From assembly GCA_946800325.1 (NCBI GenBank), contig OX326956.1:44229552-44293551 (forward strand): a stretch of DNA of 64,000 nt. The letters run 5' to 3'. The notes under the pieces were generated by a model. The model did not search any database and was not told where the DNA came from. It saw only the letters and a program-made list of their open reading frames with translations. Both the position numbers and the translations under genes were made by a program. This DNA is from Luzula sylvatica (taxonomy: Eukaryota; Streptophyta; Magnoliopsida; Poales; Juncaceae). Within the stretch, counting starts at the first letter, position 1. Each line of letters begins with the position of its first letter. Positions 46,182-57,434 of the stretch are shown here, piece after piece.

Positions 46182-48107
46182 TTATAAACATTCGGTTCGT
46201 CCCGTATGGTTATCTCTATACGATGAGTGAGGTGCGTAATGATCAATCCTATCATAGTTTCTAACATTTTTAGGTTGGTTGATTTTAGCACTTTTACCCT
46301 TATTGGAGTCGCGGTATATAAAAGCATTTCCGCGATTCGTATTAGTATTGTACTCCCGTTTTCCTTTTTGATCTTGAGATTTTGAAGACACGGGTTTATG
46401 ACCGTTAGTCTTCTTAAATCCTAGACCCGACTTATCATTGGGATTTTGTCCCTCCAGGACTTTGTCCAATGAAGGAGTGCTAGGTGTAAGTGATACACAT
46501 GCGCTCTTCAAGGACTCATTCACAAATTTCAAATTTTTGATTTCGGCTTTTAGAGATGAGGTCTCGCTTTTTAGGGCTTGACACTCGCATTTTGAAAATC
46601 CGTTAAATTCCGTTAATTGTGCTTTGTGCGACATTACCGATAATTCAAGAGAGGATACCTTAGCCTTGAGATTTAGAATCATGCTCTCTTTTTCAATTTC
46701 ACTCTGTCGAAGTCGATTGACTTCTCGCATTAGACTCTTGTGAGAGTCAAATTCTAACTCACTTTCCGATTCATCGGATGAGCTAGAATCTTCCTTTATC
46801 GAAATTGATTCGAGTTTAGAGTTTATGATTACCTCATGACCGGGGTCATGCGAAGCATCGATGTCGGAAGTTTGCGGAACAACTTGAGGAGCAACATAGG
46901 CAATTGGTTCCGGAAGAGGAGTGTTTTGCATGAGCATTTCTTGAATGGCTCGCTCAACCACGTCATTTACGTTTGGTGGTGTGTTTGCCATTAGTCCCAC
47001 ATCCACACCTTCATTGTCGTATAGGTATTCCGAGTCGATGGATGTGCTTGAGCACTCCGAATCTCCCCATGGATCCGAATCGACGATGAAGGCATTCGTC
47101 TTTCCGGATTTCTTCACCTTGTTTTTGCCTTTGTCGGTTTTGTCTTTATGCTCGTGTTTTCGTTCGCATCTCGAATCATTTCTATCCTTACCTCTTGGAT
47201 TGTCTTCGCGTTTGTTCCATGGTGCGTGTTCGGTATGTATGGTCCAACACGTGTCGGTTGTGTGACCCATTTTCTTGCACTCTAAACACATCGGTTTCAA
47301 GTGTTGGCGCTTTCGATCGTTGTTGAATTTGCGCTCCCGGTCCTTTAAATTCTCTTGTCTCCTTGTCAACGAAGACATTTCATTTTCGTATTCGTTCGTG
47401 TCGATAACGAATTTAGCTTGATGTTCGGAATATGAGGTGCTTTCTATATTGTTGCTTCGTTGGTTCATGCGTGCCTCGAAATTCCTTAGATAACTTACGA
47501 GAATTTCCGGAGTGATGTCTTGGGTAGCCATCATGGTTTCCAAGGTGACGAGGAGAGTTTCCCAACTTGACGGCATCGCTCGAATAAGCTTACCTACAAC
47601 TCGAGAATTTGTTAGTGTTTCTCCTAGAGCGATGAATCCGTTTTTGATATGCGTCATTCGTGAGTACATATCATATACGGATTCATTCTCGATCATTCGG
47701 AAATGATCAAATGATTGTTCAAGTCCCATTAATTTGGTTCTCTTCATTCTATCATTTCCTTCAAATCGGTCTAGGAGCGTTCGCCACACAGAATGAGATG
47801 TGGTACATCCATCCACAATTATGGAAAGTGACCCGACAATATTTGTGAGAATAAGATTTTGAGCATATGTGTCGGCGGTCACATCGAGATCGGTGCCGTG
47901 GCATAATTTTCTGGTGGGATCGGTTTCGGAGGTGCTTACCGTATAAACCTCAAAACCCTTTTCTACCACCAATCTCAATTTTTGAAAAGTGAATACATTT
48001 AACATGCATCGCTTCCAAAGATTCCAATTATTTTCATCTAATTTATCGGGGTATGTAATTTGGTACCTATTACCGATTGAGGCCATGGTCGTATACAAGT
48101 TTGTCAC
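46182..48107 (-). CDS. Copia-type retrotransposon Gag polyprotein (gag only)
   Basis: A 641-residue open frame on the minus strand. The N-terminal part (LDENNWNLWKRCMLNVF, SAMPSSWETLLV-like RAMPSSWETLLVTLE, YLRNFEARM) is the UBN2/DUF4219-type capsid region of plant Copia elements. A CCHC zinc knuckle C274-X2-C277-X4-H282-X4-C287 follows, then a charged linker, a predicted coiled coil (about 460-540) and a KSGLGFKK-type motif. Protease, integrase and reverse transcriptase are absent, and no flanking long terminal repeats are seen. Satellite units in minus orientation flank it on both sides. An in-frame ATG at 48086 (MASIGNRY) is an alternative start. This is a partial or non-autonomous element, not a host gene. 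Confidence 0.85.
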   Translation of the reverse strand: MTNLYTTMASIGNRYQITYPDKLDENNWNLWKRCMLNVFTFQKLRLVVEKGFEVYTVSTSETDPTRKLCHGTDLDVTADTYAQNLILTNIVGSLSIIVDGCTTSHSVWRTLLDRFEGNDRMKRTKLMGLEQSFDHFRMIENESVYDMYSRMTHIKNGFIALGETLTNSRVVGKLIRAMPSSWETLLVTLETMMATQDITPEILVSYLRNFEARMNQRSNNIESTSYSEHQAKFVIDTNEYENEMSSLTRRQENLKDRERKFNNDRKRQHLKPMCLECKKMGHTTDTCWTIHTEHAPWNKREDNPRGKDRNDSRCERKHEHKDKTDKGKNKVKKSGKTNAFIVDSDPWGDSECSSTSIDSEYLYDNEGVDVGLMANTPPNVNDVVERAIQEMLMQNTPLPEPIAYVAPQVVPQTSDIDASHDPGHEVIINSKLESISIKEDSSSSDESESELEFDSHKSLMREVNRLRQSEIEKESMILNLKAKVSSLELSVMSHKAQLTEFNGFSKCECQALKSETSSLKAEIKNLKFVNESLKSACVSLTPSTPSLDKVLEGQNPNDKSGLGFKKTNGHKPVSSKSQDQKGKREYNTNTNRGNAFIYRDSNKGKSAKINQPKNVRNYDRIDHYAPHSSYRDNHTGRTECL

Positions 48108-48164
48108 TTACTCAAAGAGACGGTTTGTATTTTACTCAAAGAGACGGTTCGTATACAAATTTGC
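48108..48164. repeat. Short direct repeat between gag and array C
   Basis: TACTCAAAGAGACGGTT occurs twice in tandem (about 48110 and 48133) with GTATACAA-type sequence around it, just upstream of the gag start codon. It is unlike the satellite and probably belongs to the element's untranslated leader. Confidence 0.6.
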
Positions 48165-50617
48165 TTTCATAGCATTCTTTTTATGCTTTAAGGAGTTCAA
48201 ATAAAGTGTTTTTAGATCATTTGTATCGTATCGTTTACTACATAACTTTTCCCCAAATTTAACAAACACCATGAAAGTTTTCACTACGATTCATAGCATC
48301 TTTTTTTATGTTTTGAGGAGTTCAAATAAAGTGTTTTTAGATCATTTGTATCGTATCGTTTACTACATAACTTTTCACCAAATTTTGCAAACACTAAGAA
48401 AGTTTTCTTTACGATTCATAGCATTCTTTTTAAGTTTTGAGGAGTTCAAATAACGTGTTTTTAGATCATTTGTATCGTATCGTTTACTACATAACATTTC
48501 ACCAAATTTTAAAAACACTAAGAAAGTTTTCTTTACGATTCTTATCATTCTTTTTGTGCTTTGAGGAGTTCAAATAACGTGTTTTTAGATCATTTGTATC
48601 GTATCGTTTAGTATATGACTTTTCCCCAAATTTTACAAACACGAAGAATGTTTCTTTACGTTTCATAGCAATATATTTACGCTTTGAGGAGTTCAAATAA
48701 CGTGTTATTAGATCATTTGTATCGTCTCGTTTAGTACATAACTTTTCACCAAATCTTACAAACACTAAGAAAGTTTTCATTACGATTCAAAGCATTCTTT
48801 TTATGCTTTGAGGAGTTCAAATAACATGTTTTTAGATCATTTGTATCGTATCGTTTAGTACATAACTTTTCGCCAAATTTTACAAACACGAAGAAAGTTT
48901 ATGTACGATTCATAGCAATCTGTTTACGCTTTGACGAGTTCAAATAACTTATTTTTAGATCATTTGTATCGTATCGTTTACTACATAATTTTTTACCAAA
49001 TTTTACAAACACTAAGAAAGTTTTCATTACGATTCATTGCATTCTTTTCATGCTTTGAGGAGTTCAAATAACGTGTTTTTAGATCATTTGTATCGTATCG
49101 GTTACTACATAACTTTTAACCAAATTTTACCAACACTAAGAAAGTTTTCTTTACGATTCATAGCATTATTTTTATGCTTTGAGGAGTCCAAATAACGTAT
49201 TTTTAGATCATTTGTATCGTATCGTTTACTACATAACTTTTCACCAAATTTTACAAACACTATGAAAGTTTTCATTACGATTCATTGCATGATTTTTATG
49301 TTTTCAGGAGTTCAAATATAGTTTTTTTAGATTATTTGTATCGTATCGTTTAGTACATAACTTTTCCCCAAATTTTACAAACACGAAGAAAGTTTTCATT
49401 ACGATTCATAGCATTCTTTTCATGCTTTGAGGAGTTTAAATAACGTGTTTTTAGATCATTTGTATCGTATCGTTTACTACATAATTTTTCACCAAATTTT
49501 ACAAACACTAAGAAAGTTTTCTTTACGATTCATCGCATTCTTTTTATGATTTGAGGAGTTCAAATAACGTGTTTTTAGATCATTTGTATCGTATCATTTA
49601 CTACATAACTATTCACCAAATTTTACAAACACTAAAAAAGTTTTCTTTACGATTCATAGTATTCTTTTTTATGTTTTGAGGAGTTCAAATAACGTGTTTT
49701 TAAATCATTTGTATCGTATCGTTTACTATATAACTTTTCACAAAATTTTACAAACATTAAGAAAGTTTACATTACGATTCATAGTATTCTTTTTATGTTT
49801 TGAGGAGTTCACATAACGTGTTTTTAGATCATTTGTATCGTATCGTTTAGTACATAACTTTTCACCAAATTTTACAAATGCTAAGAAAGTTTCTTTACGA
49901 TTCATAGCAATCTGTTTACGCTTTGAGGATTTCAAATAATGTGTTTTTAGATCATTTGTACCGTATCATTTACTACATAACTTTTCACCAAATTTTACAA
50001 ACATGAAGAAAGTTTTCTTTACGATTCATAACAATTTTTTTACGCTTTGAGGAGTTCAAATAACGTGTTTTTAGATCATTTGTATCGTATCGTTTACTAC
50101 ATAACTTTTCACCAAAAATTACAAACACTATGAATGTTTTCGTTACGATTCATAGCATTGTTTTTATGCTTTGAGGAGTTCAAAGAAAGTGTTTTTAATC
50201 ATTTGTATCGTATCATTTATTACATAACTTTTCCCCAAATTTAACAAACACTATGAAAGTTTTCATTACGATTCATAGCATTCTTTTTATATTTTGAGGA
50301 GTTCAAATAAAGTATTTTTAGATCATTTGTATCGTATCGTTTACTATATAACTTTTCACCAAATTTTACAAACACTAAGAAAGTTTTCATTACGATTCAT
50401 AGCATTGTTTTTATGCTTTGTGGAGTTCGAATAACGTGTTTTTAGATCATTTGTATCGTATCATTTACTACATAACATTTCACCAAATTTTAAAAACACT
50501 AATAAAGTTTTCATTACGATTCATATCATTCTTTTTGTGTTTTGAGGAATTCAAATTACGTGTTTTTAGATCATTTGTATCGTACCGTTTAGTACTTAAC
50601 TTTTCCCCAAACGATAC
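48165..50617 (-). repeat. Satellite array C: about 20 units, inverted orientation
   Basis: Same 123/124-bp unit and orientation as array B, with anchors ACCAAATTTTAC about every 124 bases from 48252 to 50606. It begins abruptly at TTCATAGCATTC and ends at about 50610 inside a unit, after which unique AT-rich DNA starts. Units near 48250 and 50234 carry the CCCCAAATTTAAC variant. Confidence 0.95.
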
Positions 50618-51221
50618 CATTCTTTTCACTATTTATTTTCTATTTTTGTCCATTTGGTGTCTTTATGTGTTTTAATTCGTGCTATCGAGACTTTTGATTA
50701 TTTTTAGCTTTCTATTCATATTATTTTTTTGGACCGAAATTCCCTCACAATTTAGTTACATTTCAGTTTATTCTATAAAGTAATAAATAAATAATAGTTT
50801 ATAATATTGCATATATGATATTTATTGTATTATTTTACAATTTATTGTATGATTTTTATGTAAAAATATAAAATAATTTAAAATAATATTTATTTAATAA
50901 AATATTACTTTAAAAGAATAAAATAAAATAAAGAGTTTTAAAATATTATCATAAATTATTTTTAAATATAATAACGTGAAATATTTAATTGTGAAATATT
51001 TGATATATTTATGCATTTATTAATCTATATTTCATAAAAAAATTAGAAAAGAAAATCAGCAAGGATAATTTTATTAAAAAAAAAAGAAAAATTGAATAAA
51101 ATGTTAAAAGTAAATTTTTTCCGGGGAGTAAAAAAATAGATCCAATTCAAGAAAGTCAGGGTCAAATAAGTTAGGGTTTTTCCGAAAAAATTAGATCCAT
51201 TCTATCGCGAGAAGTTGAGCT
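50618..51221 (+). promoter_or_regulatory. Promoter and leader of the carbamoyl-phosphate synthase small subunit gene
   Basis: AT-rich until about 51120. A telo-box TTAGGGTTT at 51171-51179 lies 43 bases before the ATG, probably in the leader. Telo-boxes are common in plant housekeeping genes. Confidence 0.5.
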
Positions 51222-54200
51222 ATGGCGGCTAGCACTATACAACCGATCTGCACTCCTCGGACTAAGTCGTCGAATCTTTCGTGCTTCAACGGCCAGCTTA
51301 AATTCCTTGCAGCTACGAGAAGCCACGGTCATTCACTGTTGCTCCTTGTTGAGGTCAGCTTCGTCCATTTTTCTATTGGAAACTCATTCTAGTTTCGATA
51401 TTATAATCTGCATTACATCACTTTGTTTTCGTATTGTTTGATCTTATCCCAGGCAATAAGCAAGGGTGGGAGCACCATATCTGCTGCTAATAGTGGTGGT
51501 ACGTATGATCACTCTCACTCTTTTTACTGAACTCAGAACATTAACATTAGGGAAATTATATTCAGAACCTGAAATTCAGCACAACACCTTCTTCATCCTA
51601 ATTAACATGGTAATTAACAAGAAACACACAATTAACAGAACCGCCAGGCGCCAATTCAATATCATAGATTAATTAAACATGTGGGATGTGTCAGTCATTA
51701 CCATGTTATTTATAGGATATAGAGGGTGCCGTAATCTGGGGGCAGAGTAAATGGCCTCTTCGCATTAAGCTCTCTCCGAATTTCCTCAAAATAAGTAAAT
51801 AAAAGAATAAATAATATAATTAAATGAATTGTTGGAAATTAGATATACTGCACACAAGCTCAGCTATAGGAAGAAGAAGAAGTTTTCATAATACTAGCCG
51901 TTAGGAAGAAGAAGAATACTAGTAGCCGTTATGGTTTAGTTCAGATAATGATTTTCTGTAGATAGGAATGTATGTAGTCTGTGTAGTATATAGACTATGT
52001 GGTTGACTACGAGCCTCATGATTTGGCGAGTAGCGCACAGGGACTAAATAGAGACCGATTCCATTATCTTAATCAAGCTTAATTACAATTTCATCATGAA
52101 TTAATAATACGAAGCACACGACTTGACTTTAAAAACTAATTAAATTCTTCTAAACACTCAGTCAAACCTCCGTGGAAGACTAGCGATGCTAGGCTAGTTT
52201 TGGAAGATGGCTCAGTATGGAATGCGAAAAGTTTCGGAGCGAAAGGGACACAGAAGGCTGAAGTGGTTTTTAATACCTCACTAACCGGGTATAATAATTT
52301 CCCTCATTTTTTTCAAACAAATTGCACGACATGGGTTGACCATACTGTTAAGCTATCAATATTAAAATAAATGAAAGTTGTGTTCACGTTACGCACGGAC
52401 CGATATTTATAATTCAGTAGGATAACAAAGCAAGCCATCCCAAGTCAGAGCCAACTAGTACCCCTCTTTAGTATTCCCTCTTAATTTTTATTTTATTGTT
52501 GTTTGAATTGTTTATTTGTTCGAATACTTTAATCACCTAACAATTTTTTAAAATGTTTTATACAGGTATCAGGAAATATTAACTGATCCAAGCTATGCTG
52601 GTCAATCTGTTGTGATGACGAACCCACATATTGGGAATACGGGTGTCAATCCTCGTATGTGATTATAATAAGTGAACATCACATTTATACACATTTTTTT
52701 AACGAAAAGTCAAAGTTAGTAGACCAATTGGAGAAATGTCGTTTTCAGCAAAACTCACGTTGATCTTAGCTTAATTGGATTCAAAAGTTATATTACAATA
52801 TAGTATCTAAATACTATTTTCCTCGTCGAATCATACAAACGATATTAATATAGAGTGAAAATCATGACAAATAAAGTTTTTCGTATGTGTCTGTTTAGAA
52901 GTGTTACGTTCATAAACTTATATCCATATGTTAAGAAAAGCATTACGTTCATAAATTTATATCTGGAGGTACTTCATTTTGTCTAGAACTAGCAAAAATT
53001 ATATTTTTTAAAGAAAAATATTATGTACTTCTACTAAGATTTTTTTTTTTTAAAATTCATTGCTACTTACATGTATTTATTTTATTATATGAATGTAACA
53101 GTTTTCTTAATATACATAAACAATATATTTCTTTAGAAAATGTGATATTTATTAATCACTAGATAAAATACAGTATGTACAGGTATACTATTTTAGGAAT
53201 TTTATGATCAGACATGTATACCGGTATACGCCATTTTTTTTTCAAGTTGGCTCAAAATGACATTTTTCCAATATACCTCTGTAATTTGGTATTTTGTTAA
53301 AAAGCTGTGTATATACCAGTGATTTTCCCTTACATTAACTAGTTCAAAATAATTCAATATATAGTAATATAGATTCTCTCACTAGAATTTGACTTTGATA
53401 CATGCATTGATATGAATTTCAGATGATGAAGAGTCGAGCCAATGCTTTCTTGGAGGTCTCATAATTAGAAGTTTAAGTATTTGGTATTGCTTTATTTTTT
53501 AGGGATAATTTTACCTATATACAAGTTCTGATTAAAGGGAATTCTGAAAAATAAAATTACAAAACTTTTTGCCAAGAATAATAAAAAATTCACATGAATT
53601 GAGAGAAAATAATTAGTAGATGGTCAATTAAAAATAGTGGAGTAATTAATATATGCGTATATTGATATTCAAAAAGATATAATGATAACATGACATTTTG
53701 TTTGTATTTATATTGAAAAACGAAGGGAATTGTTTTTAGAAATATTTAGTATTATTAAGAGTATATTATTAAATTATATCATTATCTTTTGATTATGCTA
53801 TTATTAGTTTGGGCTAGATAATGGATTTGGTGTTTTGCGCGACTTTTTTTGGTCTCTTTTGAGATGGTGGGACCCACATGCACTTTGTATAGTTTATTTG
53901 TTTGTTTTCCTCTGCAATCTTTGTATTTTAACCCGTTCACGAACTACTCTTATCACCCGTTCGCTAAGTATTCTTGTTTTTTGTAGTATTTTTAAAACTT
54001 GTATACATGTAAATGTTTCCCTAATTTTTATTTTATATATTTTTCAAATTATAATTTTTTTCAACTTGCAGTTATTTAATATTTAATGTGTGTATATATA
54101 TATTTTAGTACTTCAAACTGGAGATCCACTGAATCTCTTGCCGAGTATTTGGTCAAACGAAACATCATGGCCATCTGTAAGTATCAATCATTACTCTCTT

Positions 54201-55960
54201 TCTCTCTCTAAAATATATTATTACATTATTCTTAATACTTGTTTGTAATTTCTCTCTCTAGACGATGTGGACACAAGAGCAATAACACGCAGATTAAGAC
54301 AAGATGGTAGTCTCATAGGAGTATTAAGCACTGACGAGTCCAAGTCTGATGAGGAACTTCTTCAAATGGCTAAAACTTGGAAAATAGTTGGTAATTAAAT
54401 TTATCAATATTACTCAATTTTAATACATAAAGGGCCTGTTTAATTGTGGAATAAAATGTTATTGGAGGAATTTTACATACATACTTTCGAAAATTACAAA
54501 ATTTCTTTCTTACAAAATTCCTATTCTAAATCTTACCACAAACCTAATTAATTTCAAGAGTTTGCAATTAAAATATATGCCTACTGGTACAATGCTCCAA
54601 ATAGTGGAGGAATCAAGTAGTTATGTCATAGTAAAAATATTTGATTATGAGTATTAGGTTCGTTTGTACGATAAAGATTTGAAGTAGGTTCTACTTGTAC
54701 AATTGCCCACCAATCAGTTCTGAAAATTATGCAAAAAGGTCCTTGTATAAATGAATTAAAAATGGAAGATGATGCCAAAAAGGTCTTTGTGTAAATCCAA
54801 AATAAAAGATTATGCAAAAACCTCATTGTAAAATAAAAAATGGAATATTATGTAAATCCAATTGCTCGCAAAAGGAAATAAGGCTCCTGTAAAACCAATT
54901 GCTCGAAAGAAAATTAAATAAATTGTTCATAGTTGAAAAACTTTAGGGTTCGATTAAGAATTAATTATGTTTATTGGAGCTTAATTTAGGTCAACTGCAC
55001 AAAATCTAGGCCAATTTAAGGCTTGAGCTGAATTATACTAATTTTTAATGTTTATAGGGGTTGATTTAATAAGTGACGTCACTTGCGACGCCCCATATGA
55101 ATGGACCGAAAAGACCGATTCAGAATGGGAATTCAAACGAGGCGCAACTTCAACTGAAAATTTTCACGTAAAAAACCCTCTTAATTTCCTTAAACCCTAA
55201 ATTATCCTTAAAAGTCTCGTTAGTCTCTAATCTGAACAATTCATTAGGTGGTAGCATATGATTTTGGAATAAAGCACAACATACTCAGACGATTAGCCTC
55301 ATACGGGTGCAAAATTACGGTTGTGCCCTCGACATTCCCTGCATCCGAAACCCTAAAACTCAAACCAGACGGAGTCCTCTTCAGTAACGGACCTGGCGAC
55401 CCTTCTGCGGTCCCTTACGCAGTGGAGACGGTCAAGGGCATAATTGGAAAAATACCCGTTTTTGGAATATGCATGGGGCATCAGTTAATCGGACAAGCTT
55501 TGGGTGGTAAGACATTCAAGATGAAGTTCGGTCATCATGGTGGCAATCATCCCGTTTGCGATGTTAGAACTGGTCGTGTCGATATTAGCGCGCAGGTAAG
55601 GCTATAAAATGTGAAATTTTTGTTTTTGGTGACTGAAATGAGAATGTTGGGTTTTTGGGGGGTAGAATCATAATTATGCGGTGGATCCGGAGTCGTTGCC
55701 GAAGGGGGCGAGAGTGACGCACGTGAATTTGAATGATGAGAGTTGTGCTGGTTTGGTGTTTGAGAAAATGAAGCTCATGTCTCTTCAGTATCATCCCGAG
55801 TCTTCTCCTGGACCGCACGATTCTGATCTTGGTACGGTATTTTTATATCATTTTATTATCATTTATGATATTTTTGTAGATTTGTGTCGTCGTTAATTTT
55901 CTTGTGTGTTTTGTAGCGTTTGGGGAGTTTATGGAGCTGATGAGGGCCAATAAAGTGTGA
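51222..55960 (+). CDS. CARA: Carbamoyl-phosphate synthase small subunit, chloroplast precursor
   Basis: Eleven exons (51222-51353, 51453-51498, 52162-52288, 52566-52654, 53423-53483, 54109-54176, 54262-54390, 55058-55167, 55248-55595, 55666-55831, 55917-55960) encode 439 residues. About 55 N-terminal residues, rich in Ser/Thr/Arg, look like a chloroplast transit peptide. The CPSase small-chain domain follows ([55 protein letters not shown]). The C-terminal class I glutamine amidotransferase has nucleophile C329 in [15 protein letters not shown] and H413/E415 in [13 protein letters not shown]. The subunit releases ammonia from glutamine for the large subunit, feeding arginine and pyrimidine synthesis in plastids. 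The exon 5 end was placed at 53483 because it gives a canonical donor and the conserved RSLSICTSNWR. All introns are GT-AG. Confidence 0.94.
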
Positions 55961-56640
55961 TTGAGGACGAAACCTACTAGTTGCATTTAAACGGTTTAAA
56001 GACTTTTTTTCTACTTTTCTAGAAAGAAACTTGCGAGTGGCCGTAATAATTATTTTGGTTTTAGCTGAGTTATACATGTCTGTTTGAAACAAGATATTCC
56101 TAATAGAGATCAGTAAACTATGAACAAGATTTGAAAATGAAATCAAACCAGAATAATGACAGCAAAAATTAATTGAACGGAAAGGGATAAAAATGAAAAA
56201 CACACGAATTATATATTAGTAAAAGAGGGTGGCCTCATAATTCGATTAGCGAATTATTAAAATGAGAACCCGAATCGGGTGATCACCTATTAGTCTCTTC
56301 CCTTGCTCGATAGCAACATGGAAGTAGAACATCTAGCAAAAGTATTCATTGTTTCATATATTTGAACTCCCACAAATGCAGTCAAGTTTTTGTGGACAAA
56401 TATATTATTTTACATCAAAAGCATCTTACAAAACAATAGTTCATCACATCATCAAATAGCTCAGCAATCCAACAAATGAAACAAATTGGAGAGATGAAAT
56501 TCATGAAATCAATCAAACCAACAAACTCATAAAGGAAAATGAAACAAACTATGATCATTATACTAAATTTATTTTTTTAAATAAATTATACTAACATCAA
56601 ATCATCATTATACTCAGATGGACATGTATACTCAACTATC
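55961..56640. other. 3' flank of the carbamoyl-phosphate synthase gene
   Basis: Contains the 3' untranslated region and then AT-rich DNA. No gene is supported on either strand. Confidence 0.55.
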
Positions 56641-56830
56641 ATCATTATACTAATTTTTATTTTTCAATTTTCATAGGTGTGGATTTTATAAGTGGTGTCT
56701 CTTGAAACGCCTTGTATGAATGGAGAGAAAGAAACTGATTCAGAATGGGAATTCAAACGGGCCCAGATTCAACTGAAAATGTTCACGTAAAAAAACCCTC
56801 GTTATTTCTCTAAAACCGTAAATATTCGTC
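56641..56830 (+). pseudogene. Decayed duplicate of CARA exon 8 with flanking intron
   Basis: The segment reproduces 55035-55200: the intron end (ATTATACTAATTTTTA... ATAGG), exon text (CTGATTCAGAATGGGAATTC, CAACTGAAAATGTTCACGTA) and the following AAAAAACCCTC of the next intron. It contains an in-frame TGA (TCTTGAAAC) and a one-base insertion, and has no neighbouring exons. It is therefore a non-functional local duplication of one exon. Confidence 0.85.
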
Positions 56831-57149
56831 CTCACACACGTCAAAACATGACAACATTTTTAAATCTTAATTATATATCATAATTTAGAAATGCTAACAA
56901 GAATCCATAAAAATAATCCAAAAAAGAATCCAAATATCAAAATATACTATTGAAATTAACAAAATATATTCTTATATTTATCAAAATATACTATTAAAAA
57001 TGTATTATTTTATTCTCAATTTTAACTATGTTAACATATTTGATTCATCAGTATGTTTTGCTAATTTGAACAGTATATTTTTCTAGTTTCATCAGTATAT
57101 TTTGCACGCGCGGATTATTTTTTTGGATTCTCCTTAGCAAGCCCGTATC

Positions 57150-57320
57150 ATAATTTATGGTTTCTCATCCTAATTTATGATTTAATTACCTTAATTTATG
57201 ATTTGACATCTCATGAAACTGTTAAATCATAAATTATAATGTTAATTTTTAAGGTGTTAAATCTTAGCCACGTCATCAAGCTTTGTAGAGAAGAGTTTGA
57301 GGGTGTCCAACATTTTCCAC
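57150..57320. mobile_element. MITE, family copy 3 of 3 (partial)
   Basis: Contains the family core (CTAATTTATGATTTAATTAC, GTTAAATCATAAATTATAAT, GTTAATTTTTAAGGTGTTAA) and the right end (CACGTCATCAAG... GTGTCCAACATTTTCC) shared with 14040-14283 and 29481-29727. The left end is not recognisable, so the copy is truncated or diverged. Confidence 0.6.
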
Positions 57321-57434
57321 AAAAAAAAAACTTGGGAATGGCCTTGTTGTAGGCTTAATCATTATTTTGGTTTTAGTTGAGTTATCCAACAAATGAAACA
57401 CAGGGCCGATTCTGGCCATTGGCTCGGTTGATAG

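Noticed and set aside
40620..50617. Regular short repeats resembling a CRISPR array
   Set aside because: The whole 123-bp unit is conserved without unique spacers, and the genome is a plant's. It is a tandem satellite.
53470..53480. Apparent non-canonical splice in CARA exon 5 (end at TTTAA or TTTAAG)
   Set aside because: Moving the donor to TTTG/GTATTG at 53483/53484 restores a canonical GT-AG intron and the conserved RSLSICTSNWR sequence.
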